From the NCBI GenBank assembly GCA_003168215.1, contig PMSW01000144.1, positions 43,105-76,288 of the forward strand: a DNA stretch of 33,184 bases, given 5' to 3'. Below the pieces are notes generated by a model. The model saw only the letters and a program-made list of their open reading frames with translations. It had not been told where the DNA came from and made no database searches. This DNA comes from Actinomycetota bacterium. Its GTDB lineage: Bacteria > Actinomycetota > Actinomycetes > Streptosporangiales > Streptosporangiaceae. Within the stretch, counting starts at the first letter, position 1. The number at the start of each line of letters is the position of its first letter. The position numbers and the translations under genes are program-made. Below are positions 15,825 to 23,130 of the stretch, piece after piece.

Positions 15825-16949
15825 TCATTGGTGAATTTCTGGTTCTGGCGGAGCCTCCGCGCGTAGCGGGGCAGGAGGCTCGCCGATCTGGTGCATGCTG
15901 CTGCTGGCGTGCCCGGCTGGCGGTCGCTTCAGGGCGGCGGCAATTCGTGGCATCTGAGCGCCGAGCAACTGGCTGATCAGCGCGAGGTCCGCGGCCGCGC
16001 TCTCCTTCTGTTTGTTCAGGTCATTGACATGGCGCTTGGCTGTAGCGTGTTGCCGCTCGGCCTCGGCTTTGGCGTCAGCCAGCAGCTGATCGGCCTGCGT
16101 CTTGGCCTGCGCGACCATCTGATCTGCGTTCTTCCTCGCCCTGGCGCCCAGCTGCTCGGCCTCGCGCCGCTCCGCTTCCTCGCGCCGTGAGGCAGCCCAG
16201 ATCTCGAACTCGTCCTTGGCATTTGCCCGCTGCGCCTCGCTCTCCTCCAGGATCCGCTGCGCCTGGCTGCGGCTCTCGTCAGCCTGGCGCTTGGAGGCAG
16301 CGAGAATCTCGTCCTGCTCCCGCTTCGAGGACGCTTTCATCTGCGCGACCTCACGCGCGCTGCTGTTGCGGAGCTTGGCAATGTCCTCCTCGGCCGCAGC
16401 GCGCTTCTCTGCCACTTCACGCTCGGCCGTCGGGAGGAGCTTGGCCGCCTCGCGCTCAGTAGTTGAGGTCAGCTCGTCCGCTTCGCGCCGGGCACTCGTC
16501 CTGATCGCATCAGTCTCACGCTCGACCGACAACCGCAGGTCGTCGGTCTCCCGCTTGACCCTCGATCGCAACTTGGCAGCCTCTTCCTTGGCTGCCGCAC
16601 GGACCTGGGCCGCCTCGACCTTAGCCCTCGCATTGATCTCATCGGCCGTGGACTTGGCCTCTTGGAGAATCTCGTTCTGCTGCTCCTGCGCTAGCTGGAC
16701 CTGCCGGTCAACCCGCGATCCGTGCGCGGAGTCGGCGGGGCGCTCCTGCTCCTGAATCTGGCGATGCACATCGGCCAGTTGGCTGCGCAGGGCCTGCAAT
16801 TGCGCGCGTTCCTTTTGCAGCTCCCCGTCGATCTGCTTCAGGTACTTCTTAACCTGACGCGGGTCATACCCTCGCAGGACTCTCACGAAGTCGGGCTGCG
16901 GGGTTTCCTCGAAGAGATTGCTGGGCTGAGCATCAGTATCAGGCTGCAT
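15825..16949 (-). CDS. DivIVA-like hendecad coiled-coil protein
   Basis: This is a 374-residue cytoplasmic protein. Residues 19-45 (FVRVLRGYDPRQVKKYLKQI) match the short N-terminal DivIVA-type segment. From about residue 42 to 320 it is almost pure coiled coil. Residues 99-241 contain thirteen consecutive 11-residue units, such as ERETDAIRTSA, EREVAEKRAAA and KREQDEILAAS. Further 11-mers occur toward the C-terminus (ADQMVAQAKTQ, ADQLLADAKAE). Hendecad repeats behind a DivIVA-like head recall Scy/FilP scaffolds that organise polar growth in Streptomyces. The last 50 residues are Pro/Glu-rich. I infer a filament-forming scaffold for tip or septal wall synthesis, possibly linked to the neighbouring polysaccharide cluster. 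The ATG at 16949 has AGGG upstream. Confidence 0.85.
   Translation of the reverse strand: MQPDTDAQPSNLFEETPQPDFVRVLRGYDPRQVKKYLKQIDGELQKERAQLQALRSQLADVHRQIQEQERPADSAHGSRVDRQVQLAQEQQNEILQEAKSTADEINARAKVEAAQVRAAAKEEAAKLRSRVKRETDDLRLSVERETDAIRTSARREADELTSTTEREAAKLLPTAEREVAEKRAAAEEDIAKLRNSSAREVAQMKASSKREQDEILAASKRQADESRSQAQRILEESEAQRANAKDEFEIWAASRREEAERREAEQLGARARKNADQMVAQAKTQADQLLADAKAEAERQHATAKRHVNDLNKQKESAAADLALISQLLGAQMPRIAAALKRPPAGHASSSMHQIGEPPAPLRAEAPPEPEIHQ
16227..16655 (-). repeat. 33-bp periodic coding repeat (13 hendecads)
   Basis: This is the DNA encoding residues 99-241 of the coiled-coil protein. The 11-residue period is exact over thirteen units without insertion, although the nucleotide sequence has diverged between units. 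Confidence 0.7.
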
Positions 16950-17328
16950 ATCGCCCTATCCGGTAAGGCGGGGACTAACGGATCTGGCCGGGCGCCGACC
17001 CGCGCAGGCGATCATGCCACTGCTGGAGCCCGAAGACTCGGTGATCCAGATCCGCTCAAGGCACCGTGCCGATAGGTGTGGCCTGCTGGCATGCCGGGCC
17101 GCAGCGACAGCCCCTGCGATTAAGCGGCAGATCTCCAGCGGCCGAGCGGCCATGCGAACCCCCACCACGCCCCAGCGACTCACGGCTAATAAGACCTATT
17201 GTCGCACCATGGCATTCGCTCGTGAATGCCGGGCATCGTCACGCAGGGCCGGGGCCGGTCCTGGCGTGATCACCGGCGTGCACCTAGCAGCACCATGGCG
17301 GCGCAAGTCAGCTGGCTCGCGGACGGGC
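16950..17328. other. 379-bp region between glmM and the coiled-coil gene
   Basis: No supported gene. It contains one perfect hairpin (17211-17230) about 100 bp past the glmM stop. It must end glmM transcription or start the coiled-coil transcript, but I find no T-rich terminator and no convincing promoter hexamers. Confidence 0.5.
17211..17230. promoter_or_regulatory. Perfect 7-bp inverted repeat
   Basis: GGCATTC-GCTCGT-GAATGCC. It could be an operator or a weak hairpin; no T-tract follows on either strand, so a classical terminator is unlikely. Confidence 0.35.
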
Positions 17329-18732
17329 TCAGGCTAGCTCGCGGACAGCCCCGGCGAGCCGCTCAGCCACCCGGTGCGCCTGGCCGGCGTCCAGCGCTTC
17401 GACCATGACGCGGATTGCATGTTCCGTCCCGCTCGGCCGGACCAGCACCCGGCCTGACGTGCCCAGTTCCGCCTCCGCGGCGGTCACGGCGGCGGTGAGC
17501 TCGGCGGAAGAGGCCGCCAGGGACTTATCCACCCCCGGCACGTTGATGAGGACCTGCGGGTACCTGGCCATCACCGCCGCGAGGGCGCGCAGCGGCTGCC
17601 GGCGGCGGGCCATCACCGAAAGCAGCTGCAAGCCGGTCAGCATGCCATCACCCGTTGTCGCGTGGTCGAGCAGGATGACATGGCCGGACTGCTCTCCGCC
17701 GAGCACGAACTTCCCCTCGCGCATTGCCTCCAGGACGTATCTGTCGCCGACGAGAGTCTCGACCACGTCAATGCCAGCTGCGCGCATCGCCTTCCGGAAC
17801 CCGAGATTGGCCATCACCGTCGTCACGACCGTGTCTCCCGCCAGCTGCCCGGCGTCCCGCAGCGCCAGGGCGAGCACGGCCAGGATCTGATCACCGTCGA
17901 TCAGCTGGCCGTCTGCGTCGACCGCGAGGCACCGGTCCGCATCGCCATCGTGCGCGATCCCGGCATCGGCCCGGTGCTCAGTCACGGCCGCCGCCAGCAC
18001 GCTGAGGCAGGTCGAGCCACAGCCTTCGTTGATGTTCAGCCCATCGGGCTCAGCGCCGATCGCGATCACATCGGCGCCCGCGCGGCGAAGCAGCCGCGGC
18101 GCCAGCTCAGATGCGGCGCCGTGCGCGCAGTCGACGACGACCCGCAGCCCGGCAAGCGGCAGCGCGTCACCGGAACCGGATCCTGGCAGCGTCGAGAGCA
18201 GATGGGCCAGATAGCGCTCGATGTCGCCGGAGGCGTCACGCACCCGGCCGAACCCGCCGCCCGGCAGCACCGGATCGCCCGCCCGCCCGGCCTGGCGGCC
18301 GGACACGCCGCCGAGGCTGAGCTCGATCTGATCCTCGACAGCGTCCGGCAGCTTGATGCCGCCAAGCGTGAACAACTTGATCCCGTTGTCCGGCGCCGGA
18401 TTGTGGCTGGCGGACAGCATCACGCCAAGCTCGGCACCGAGATCGGCGGTCAGGTAAGCCACGGCCGGCGTGGGAACCACGCCGAGCGTCAGCACGTCCA
18501 CGCCGGAGCTGGCCAGGCCCGCCACCACGGCCGCCTCAAGGAACTCGCCAGATGCCCTTGGGTCGCGGCCGACTACCGCGACCGGGCGGCGGCCGCCCGC
18601 CGCCGCCGCGGCGAAGGCTCCCATGCGCTCCAGGACCTCCGCCGACGCAACGGACAGGTCCATCGCCAGTTGCGCGGTGAGATCACGGCCAGCAACGCCG
18701 CGAACACCGTCCGTACCGAACAGCCGGCCCAC
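17329..18732 (-). CDS. glmM: Phosphoglucosamine mutase
   Basis: This 467-residue cytoplasmic enzyme converts glucosamine-6-phosphate to glucosamine-1-phosphate for UDP-GlcNAc, hence peptidoglycan and the GlcNAc-type polymers likely made by the neighbouring cluster. Evidence: the N-terminal [10 protein letters not shown], the phosphoserine loop SASHNP (catalytic S109), the Mg-binding DGDADR (262-267), the substrate loop GGEQSGH (345-351) and the C-terminal phosphate-binding [14 protein letters not shown]. All domains and the expected length are present. The start is GTG at 18732 with a G-rich stretch upstream. It follows rpsI by 61 bp, the standard actinobacterial rplM-rpsI-glmM order, and is probably cotranscribed with them. 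Confidence 0.96.
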   Translation of the reverse strand: MGRLFGTDGVRGVAGRDLTAQLAMDLSVASAEVLERMGAFAAAAAGGRRPVAVVGRDPRASGEFLEAAVVAGLASSGVDVLTLGVVPTPAVAYLTADLGAELGVMLSASHNPAPDNGIKLFTLGGIKLPDAVEDQIELSLGGVSGRQAGRAGDPVLPGGGFGRVRDASGDIERYLAHLLSTLPGSGSGDALPLAGLRVVVDCAHGAASELAPRLLRRAGADVIAIGAEPDGLNINEGCGSTCLSVLAAAVTEHRADAGIAHDGDADRCLAVDADGQLIDGDQILAVLALALRDAGQLAGDTVVTTVMANLGFRKAMRAAGIDVVETLVGDRYVLEAMREGKFVLGGEQSGHVILLDHATTGDGMLTGLQLLSVMARRRQPLRALAAVMARYPQVLINVPGVDKSLAASSAELTAAVTAAEAELGTSGRVLVRPSGTEHAIRVMVEALDAGQAHRVAERLAGAVRELA

Positions 18733-18774
18733 GGGAACGCCCCCTGGTCTTCCGGTGCTGGCGCGCCGACCGGA

Positions 18775-18807
18775 TGTCAGCGCTTCGAGTGTGTCAGCGC
18801 TTGGAGT
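18775..18807. repeat. 17-bp-period duplication spanning the rpsI stop
   Basis: 18792-18807 and 18775-18790 match at 15 of 16 positions. On the minus strand both read as Ser-Lys-Arg-stop (AAGCGCTGACA), so the last three codons and stop of rpsI are repeated just downstream. Confidence 0.8.
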
Positions 18808-19333
18808 ACTGCGGCGCCTTGCGCGCCTTCTTCAGCCCGTACTTCTTGCGTTCCTTTACCCTGGCGTCCCTAGTCAGGAAACCCGCCCGCTTGAGCGCCG
18901 GACGGTTGTCCGGGTCGACGAGAATCAGCGCCCGCGCGATCCCCAGCCGCAGCGCGCCTGCCTGGCCGGTGACGCCGCCGCCGGTGATCCGGGCGATGAC
19001 GTCAAACTGGTCATCTGCGCCCAGATTCACGAAGGGCTCGTGGATGAGCTGCTGGTGCAGCTTGTTCGGGAAGTACCCCTCCAGCGTCCGGTCATTGACC
19101 AGCCACTTCCCGGTGCCGGGCTGGATCCGGACGCGCGCGATGGCCTGCTTGCGGCGGCCGGTGCCCAGCGCATTGCCGGTCACCACCGGCTTGCGCGCCG
19201 CGGGCCGGGCTGGGCCGGCCGCGGTCGCGTCACCAGTCTCGGTGGTGTACTGCGATACGTGCTCCCCGGCGGTTTCCCCGGGTGCCGCATCGGCCCGCGC
19301 TGCGGGTGCCTGGGCGGCAGTGGACTCGGCCAC
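18794..19333 (-). CDS. rpsI: 30S ribosomal protein S9
   Basis: This is a 179-residue small-subunit protein whose C-terminal tail reaches toward P-site tRNA. The core from about residue 53 ([14 protein letters not shown]) to the invariant end [16 protein letters not shown] is complete. The first 50 residues are an Ala/Thr/Glu-rich, probably disordered extension; S9 extensions occur in actinobacteria, but this one is long. The start is GTG at 19333, preceded by two copies of a Shine-Dalgarno-like GAGGAAG. It lies 33 bp after rplM and is cotranscribed with it. Confidence 0.96.
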   Translation of the reverse strand: MAESTAAQAPAARADAAPGETAGEHVSQYTTETGDATAAGPARPAARKPVVTGNALGTGRRKQAIARVRIQPGTGKWLVNDRTLEGYFPNKLHQQLIHEPFVNLGADDQFDVIARITGGGVTGQAGALRLGIARALILVDPDNRPALKRAGFLTRDARVKERKKYGLKKARKAPQYSKR

Positions 19334-19338
19334 AGTGT

Positions 19339-19356
19339 CTTCCTCGCGCTTCCTCG
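19339..19356 (-). promoter_or_regulatory. Duplicated ribosome-binding site before rpsI
   Basis: On the minus strand CGAGGAAG occurs twice, at 19339-19346 and 19349-19356, 10 bp apart. The nearer copy is well spaced from the GTG at 19333. The farther copy may serve as a standby site. Confidence 0.5.
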
Positions 19357-19366
19357 TTGGCTCTCG

Positions 19367-19846
19367 TTATTGCGCGGCGACGCGGCTGGTGCCGGCCTGC
19401 TGCGCGATCTGCGTGATCTCGAACGGAACGGGCTGCTGGGCCTTGTGCGGGTGGTCGGGACCCGCGTACACCTTGAGCTTTCGCAGCATCTGCCTGCCCA
19501 GCGTGTTCTTCGGGAGCATGCCCTTGACCGCCTTCTCGACTGCCCGCTCCGGGTGCTTGGCGAGCAGGTCGCCATAGGCAATGGAACGCAGCCCGCCCGG
19601 GTACCCAGAGTGCCGGTACGCGAGCTTGTCCTTCAGCTTGTTGCCGGACAGCGCGATCTTCTCCGCGTTGACGACGATCACGAAATCGCCGGTGTCCACG
19701 TGCGGCGCGAAAATCGGCTTGTGCTTGCCGCGCAGCAGAATGGCCGCCTGGCTGGCCAGCCGGCCGAGGACAACCTCATTGGCGTCGATGACATGCCATT
19801 GACGCTGGATATCGCCAGCCTTGGGGCTGAATGTGCGCACAGTCAT
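19367..19846 (-). CDS. rplM: 50S ribosomal protein L13
   Basis: This is a 159-residue early-assembly large-subunit protein. Landmarks are [67 protein letters not shown] and [13 protein letters not shown]. The last dozen residues are a small family-variable extension. ATG at 19846 is chosen because the conserved protein begins MTVRTFSPK and GAAGG lies upstream; the open frame continues to 20017 but without similarity. First gene of rplM-rpsI-glmM, with a probable promoter at 19988-20017. Confidence 0.97.
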   Translation of the reverse strand: MTVRTFSPKAGDIQRQWHVIDANEVVLGRLASQAAILLRGKHKPIFAPHVDTGDFVIVVNAEKIALSGNKLKDKLAYRHSGYPGGLRSIAYGDLLAKHPERAVEKAVKGMLPKNTLGRQMLRKLKVYAGPDHPHKAQQPVPFEITQIAQQAGTSRVAAQ

Positions 19847-19936
19847 TTGCCTTCGCGTTTGAGTCCGGAGATCCTTGGCCCTCGCCCGGGGCAGTCCCTC
19901 CGGTCGGGGGAATCCGCAGCACCAGCCACCGCTCAG

Positions 19937-19954
19937 CTGCCCGCAGGCGGGCAG
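19937..19954 (-). promoter_or_regulatory. Stem-loop in the rplM leader
   Basis: CTGCCCGC-AG-GCGGGCAG is a perfect 8-bp inverted repeat (effective stem about 7 bp) within the predicted 5' leader of rplM. It could take part in L13 autoregulation, as ribosomal-protein leaders do in other bacteria, but I do not recognise a named leader motif. Confidence 0.35.
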
Positions 19955-19987
19955 TGCGGGCATGCCGATGCACATGGACGCGTAAGC

Positions 19988-20017
19988 AGGATACCGGCCG
20001 TAGCCGGCGGCGGTCAA
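19988..20017 (-). promoter_or_regulatory. Probable rplM promoter
   Basis: On the minus strand, TTGACC (20012-20017) and TATCCT (19988-19993) are separated by 18 bp. This is the best sigma-70-type promoter seen in the window. Transcription would start near 19981. Confidence 0.6.
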
Positions 20018-20210
20018 AGCGAGCCCGAACGGCCCTCCTTCGGCACTGCCTGCGCCACGGCCAGTGCAGTGGCCGGCGGCCGCCTCGCGTCACAGCGGAG
20101 ACGCCTGCGCCAGAGCTCCGGCTGCGCTGCCGAACTGGTGCCTAGCCGGTGTCAGCTAGGCACTGCAGCCGGAAAAAGGCCGACGACGCTAGCGCGCGCC
20201 CAAGGGGCGA

Positions 20211-20216
20211 TACGCT
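20211..20216 (+). promoter_or_regulatory. -10 box positioned for a leaderless mRNA
   Basis: TACGCT (TAnnnT type) ends exactly six bases before the ATG at 20223, placing the expected transcription start on the A of the start codon. No Shine-Dalgarno sequence precedes the ATG, which fits a leaderless transcript, common in actinobacteria. Confidence 0.55.
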
Positions 20217-20222
20217 CGCCGC

Positions 20223-21773
20223 ATGCACTACCCGGGTGATGTGGACGCCGGTTCGGCGGCTGGCGGCCAGGAGCGCCCTACCGGCGGCCCTGGGCTGCCC
20301 TGGACGGGGCCAGGAGACGGGCAGCCTGTCGAAGCCGGGGATCCAGGGGAGCGGTACTCCGGCGGCGGGAATACCGACGGCTGGATCAGCGGGGACAGTT
20401 ACGCCACCGGGGACGGATACGCGCAGGATCCGGACGCCGGGCAGGCCCGCGGTCAGGCGGCAGCCCGCGCCTTGTACGGAGCGGCGGGCGGCACCGCGGG
20501 CAAAGGCCCGGTCCGTGGCTTCCCCCCGGCACCTGGCCAGTCGGCCCCGGTCTACCCGCCAGGACAGTTCTCCGCGTGGAACCAGGCGTCCGGCGGGACC
20601 CGGGAGGGACTGCCAGCCGGCGACGCGGTGAAGAACGGCTGGCCGGCCGCCGGGTCAGACGGCGGCGCGGGAAGGGACGCCTGGCCGGTCGCCGCGTCAG
20701 CAGAGCATGGATACGCCGAGCCCGACTACGCGGTCCTTGCCGTCTCCGATCCGGCCGCCGACGCTACCAATACCCAGACCTGGGCAGTCATCGACGACCG
20801 CACGGCAGGCGGCTGGCAGGACCCGAATGCCCGGGGCAACCCGCCCCAGGGCAGAGCCGCCCGGTCTACGGCCAGCCGCCGCGGCGGCACGCGCCCGGCA
20901 GGGGCGAACGCTGCCGGTACGCCGAACCGCGGGCACCCTCCGCAAAGCCGGGGCGCCACCGAGGCAGGTGACCTGCCGGGACGGGGCACCACCCAGGCAG
21001 CTGACCTGGCGGGACGGGGCGGCCGCCGATCATCCCGGGGCAAGCGGGGGCGCAAGCCCCCGAAACGGGGCCGCGTCCTGCTCGCGGCCGGCCTGGCCGT
21101 GATCGTCGCGGCGGGATCCGGGACGTATTTTTACCTGGCCGGCGGCCAGCGGCAGCCCGGCCCGGCCGCGGCCCCCGGAACAAGCCATGCGGCGCGGCCA
21201 TCGCCGCAGCCATCGCCCACGCCCACTGGCCGCTGGGGCCATATCCAGACGCGACGCGCTGACCCGCAGCCATTGACGCTCGCTGAGCTCTTCCCCGCCC
21301 GGTTCACCAGTACCGGATCCGCCTACTCAAGGACCGCTGTCCGGGCACGCAAGCACTGCTCATCCGCGGTACTCGGCAGCCGGCTGCAGTCAGCCGTCCG
21401 CGCCGCAGGCTGCAGCCAGGTCATGCGGGCCAGTTATCTATCCGGGAACGGGAAGCTGATGGGCACGATCGGGGTGCTGAACCTGAAGACCGCCCGCACG
21501 GCGAGCCGGGCGGGCCGGGCCGCGGGACCATCGCAGTTCATCGCGCAGCTGCGCGGCGCGAAAGGGCCCACCCGCAATCTCACCAAGGGGACCGGCATCG
21601 AGGAAGCCGAGGTCAAGGGGCATTACCTGATCCTGATCTGGGCAGAGTTCGCGGACCTTCATGCGCCGAAGGGGGCGGCGAAGAAGAAGGAACTCGTGCA
21701 GTTCTGTACCCGCTTGCTCGCAAGCACCGCGAATGTGAGCCTGAGTCGCCGGCTGGTCACCGGCAAGCCCTAG
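20223..21773 (+). CDS. Single-pass membrane protein of unknown function
   Basis: This is a 516-residue protein not recognised as a named family. Residues 1-265 are Gly/Pro/Ala/Asp-rich low-complexity sequence, probably cytoplasmic and disordered. A strongly basic stretch (266-284, including GKRGRKPPKRGR) stops before a membrane helix at 285-306, giving an N-in topology. A Pro/Thr/Ser linker (312-336) leads to an extracytoplasmic domain of about 170 residues (347-516). That domain contains three Cys (379, 397, 495), TLAELFPARF near its start and YLILIWAEFADLHAP, which look structured and constrained. The layout resembles actinobacterial membrane proteins with unknown sensor- or wall-facing domains. 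It lies alone on the plus strand between truA and rplM, breaking their usual adjacency. The start is chosen from the leaderless promoter. Confidence 0.75.
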   Translation: MHYPGDVDAGSAAGGQERPTGGPGLPWTGPGDGQPVEAGDPGERYSGGGNTDGWISGDSYATGDGYAQDPDAGQARGQAAARALYGAAGGTAGKGPVRGFPPAPGQSAPVYPPGQFSAWNQASGGTREGLPAGDAVKNGWPAAGSDGGAGRDAWPVAASAEHGYAEPDYAVLAVSDPAADATNTQTWAVIDDRTAGGWQDPNARGNPPQGRAARSTASRRGGTRPAGANAAGTPNRGHPPQSRGATEAGDLPGRGTTQAADLAGRGGRRSSRGKRGRKPPKRGRVLLAAGLAVIVAAGSGTYFYLAGGQRQPGPAAAPGTSHAARPSPQPSPTPTGRWGHIQTRRADPQPLTLAELFPARFTSTGSAYSRTAVRARKHCSSAVLGSRLQSAVRAAGCSQVMRASYLSGNGKLMGTIGVLNLKTARTASRAGRAAGPSQFIAQLRGAKGPTRNLTKGTGIEEAEVKGHYLILIWAEFADLHAPKGAAKKKELVQFCTRLLASTANVSLSRRLVTGKP

Positions 21774-21830
21774 AGCTGCCTGCGCAGCCGCCGGTCGCTG
21801 GCAGGCGCTAGCTGCCCCCGCAGCCGCCGG
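21774..21830. repeat. Duplication of the truA 3' end
   Basis: 21-bp copies at 21774-21794 and 21810-21830 match at 19 of 21 positions (period 36). The second copy is the end of truA up to its TAG; the first lies in the 34-bp gap between the convergent stops of truA and the membrane-protein gene. Confidence 0.7.
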
Positions 21831-22662
21831 GGCCGGGTCGCACCCGGCGGGTCAACCCGGCCCTGGCGGCGAAGTCAGCCGCGGCCGGGTAGCCGATCTC
21901 CTCGAGGCATAGCCCATGCGGCGGCACCACGCGAACGGCCGGATCGCGAACCCGGGCGGCGAGCACGCCAGCAAGCCAGCTAGCCGGCTTGCTCCCGTCG
22001 CCGACTGCCAGTAGCGCGCCGGTCAGCGACCGCACCATGTTGTGGCAGAACGCATCGGCTACGACGGTCGCGACGGCGACACCCCGCTCTGGCCTGGCCC
22101 AGGCCAGCCTGAGCAGTTCCCGGACGGTCGTCGCACCCTCGCGGCGGCGGCAGAAAGCGGCGAAGTCGTGCTCGCCGATGCAGCAGGCGGCCGCCTCATT
22201 CATCCGCCCGAGGTCAAGCAAGCGGGAATAGCTGAGCGTCTCATGCCTGCGTAGCGGATCGGCGCCCGCGGGATCATCGCACACCCGGTAGGAGTAGCGC
22301 CGCCACAGCGCGGAGAACCGGGCGTCGAATGCATCGGGCACGCTGTCTATAGCGTGCATCCGGACGTCGGCAGGGAGAAGCCGGCCCATCCGCCGTGCCG
22401 CCATCCCGGCCGCCTGCGCCCAGCTGCCGGCCGGCACATCGAGATGGGCAACCTGGCCGCGGGCATGCACGCCCGCGTCGGTCCGGCCGGCCACGGTCAG
22501 CCTGGGCGCGGCCGACAGCGCCAGCACCCGGCACAGCGCGTCCTCCACGGTCTGCTGGACCGTCCGCAGGCCGGGCTGCCGTGCCCAGCCGTGGAACGCC
22601 GAGCCGTCGTAGGACAGATCGAGCCGGAGCCGGACGGCGGACTGCGCGGGCGCGCCCGTCAC
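21808..22662 (-). CDS. truA: tRNA pseudouridine(38-40) synthase
   Basis: This is a 284-residue cytoplasmic enzyme that isomerises uridines 38-40 in the anticodon arm of many tRNAs. Motifs: LSYDGSAFHGWARQP (16-30), the catalytic GRTDAGVHA with nucleophile D62, the Tyr-containing RRYSYRV, EHDFAAFC and HNMVRSLTGALLAVG. Length and domain order are normal. The last residues (RPGPGGCGGS) are Gly-rich. The start is GTG at 22662; the ribosome site is weak. It lies 198 bp downstream of rplQ, separated by two very strong inverted repeats, so its expression may be partly uncoupled from the alpha operon. Confidence 0.95.
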   Translation of the reverse strand: MTGAPAQSAVRLRLDLSYDGSAFHGWARQPGLRTVQQTVEDALCRVLALSAAPRLTVAGRTDAGVHARGQVAHLDVPAGSWAQAAGMAARRMGRLLPADVRMHAIDSVPDAFDARFSALWRRYSYRVCDDPAGADPLRRHETLSYSRLLDLGRMNEAAACCIGEHDFAAFCRRREGATTVRELLRLAWARPERGVAVATVVADAFCHNMVRSLTGALLAVGDGSKPASWLAGVLAARVRDPAVRVVPPHGLCLEEIGYPAAADFAARAGLTRRVRPGPGGCGGS

Positions 22663-22698
22663 GGCACTAGCCCGCGCGCTGGCCTGCGTGCGGGCGCT

Positions 22699-22752
22699 AG
22701 CCGGCTTACACCCGTCATGCTCACCAGCCGGCTGGCACCCGTCGTGCTGGCC
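22699..22752. repeat. Two 27-bp direct repeats before truA
   Basis: 22699-22725 and 22726-22752 match at 22 of 27 positions, sharing AGCCGGCT and CACCCGTC blocks. They adjoin the first large hairpin. Confidence 0.65.
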
Positions 22753-22791
22753 AGTTTGCTGGCGCTGGTCCTGCCAGCAAGCTGGCCAGCA
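22745..22791 (-). terminator. Large inverted repeat in the rplQ-truA gap
   Basis: Arms 22745-22763 and 22773-22791 (19 bp) have a single mismatch, with a 9-nt loop. No T-tract follows on the minus strand, so it is either a T-less actinobacterial terminator, an RNA stabiliser or a protein site. Confidence 0.5.
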
Positions 22792-22795
22792 GGAG

Positions 22796-22844
22796 TCAGG
22801 CCGGCCGCTGGCAGCAGTGATGGTGCTGCCAGCGGCCGGCCTGA
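22796..22844 (-). terminator. Perfect 21-bp inverted repeat after rplQ
   Basis: Arms 22796-22816 and 22824-22844 are fully complementary over 21 bp, with loop GTGATGG (22817-22823). It begins 16 nt after the rplQ stop. The stem is very GC-rich, but no T-run follows. It could end the alpha-operon transcript or protect its 3' end. Confidence 0.6.
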
Positions 22845-22860
22845 TCGCCGACGGCGGTGC

Positions 22861-23130
22861 TTACTCGTCGGCGGCGTCACTCTCGGTCGCCGCAGTGTCG
22901 GTGTCAGCTTCGGCGTCCGCGGCGTCGGTGTCGGCGGTCACGTCCCCGGCCGCATCGGCCTGAGCTGCGACCTCGGCAACGGCGTCGTCCTGATCTGCCG
23001 CCTCGGCGGCGGCCGCGTCAGCAATGGCCGCGTCGGCAATGGCCGCGTCGGCAGTATCCGCGTCGGCAGTATCCGTCTCGGCGGTGGCCGCGTCGGCAGT
23101 GTCCAGGTCGGCAGTGGCCGAGCCGGGGCT
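22861..23130 (-). repeat. 15-bp periodic repeats encoding the L17 acidic tail
   Basis: Units based on GTCGGCAGT or GTCGGCAAT plus GTCCGC/GGCCGC (plus-strand reading) recur at a 15-bp period, most regularly between about 23020 and 23110. They encode five-residue acidic/Ala units, consistent with slippage-driven expansion. Confidence 0.6.

Larger units (their letters stand above)
19847..20222. other. Divergent intergenic region between rplM and an unknown gene
   Basis: This 376-bp region holds promoters for both directions: a -35/-10 pair for rplM on the minus strand and a -10 box for the plus-strand gene at 20223. The rplM leader would be about 135 nt and contains the inverted repeat at 19937-19954. 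No gene seen. Confidence 0.6.

Noticed and set aside
17662-18873. 403-codon plus-strand open frame
   Set aside because: Antisense to glmM and the rpsI 3' end, both of which have unambiguous motifs.
22796-22844. Classical Rho-independent terminator
   Set aside because: The stem is excellent, but no T-run follows on either strand, so I list it as a T-less terminator candidate only.
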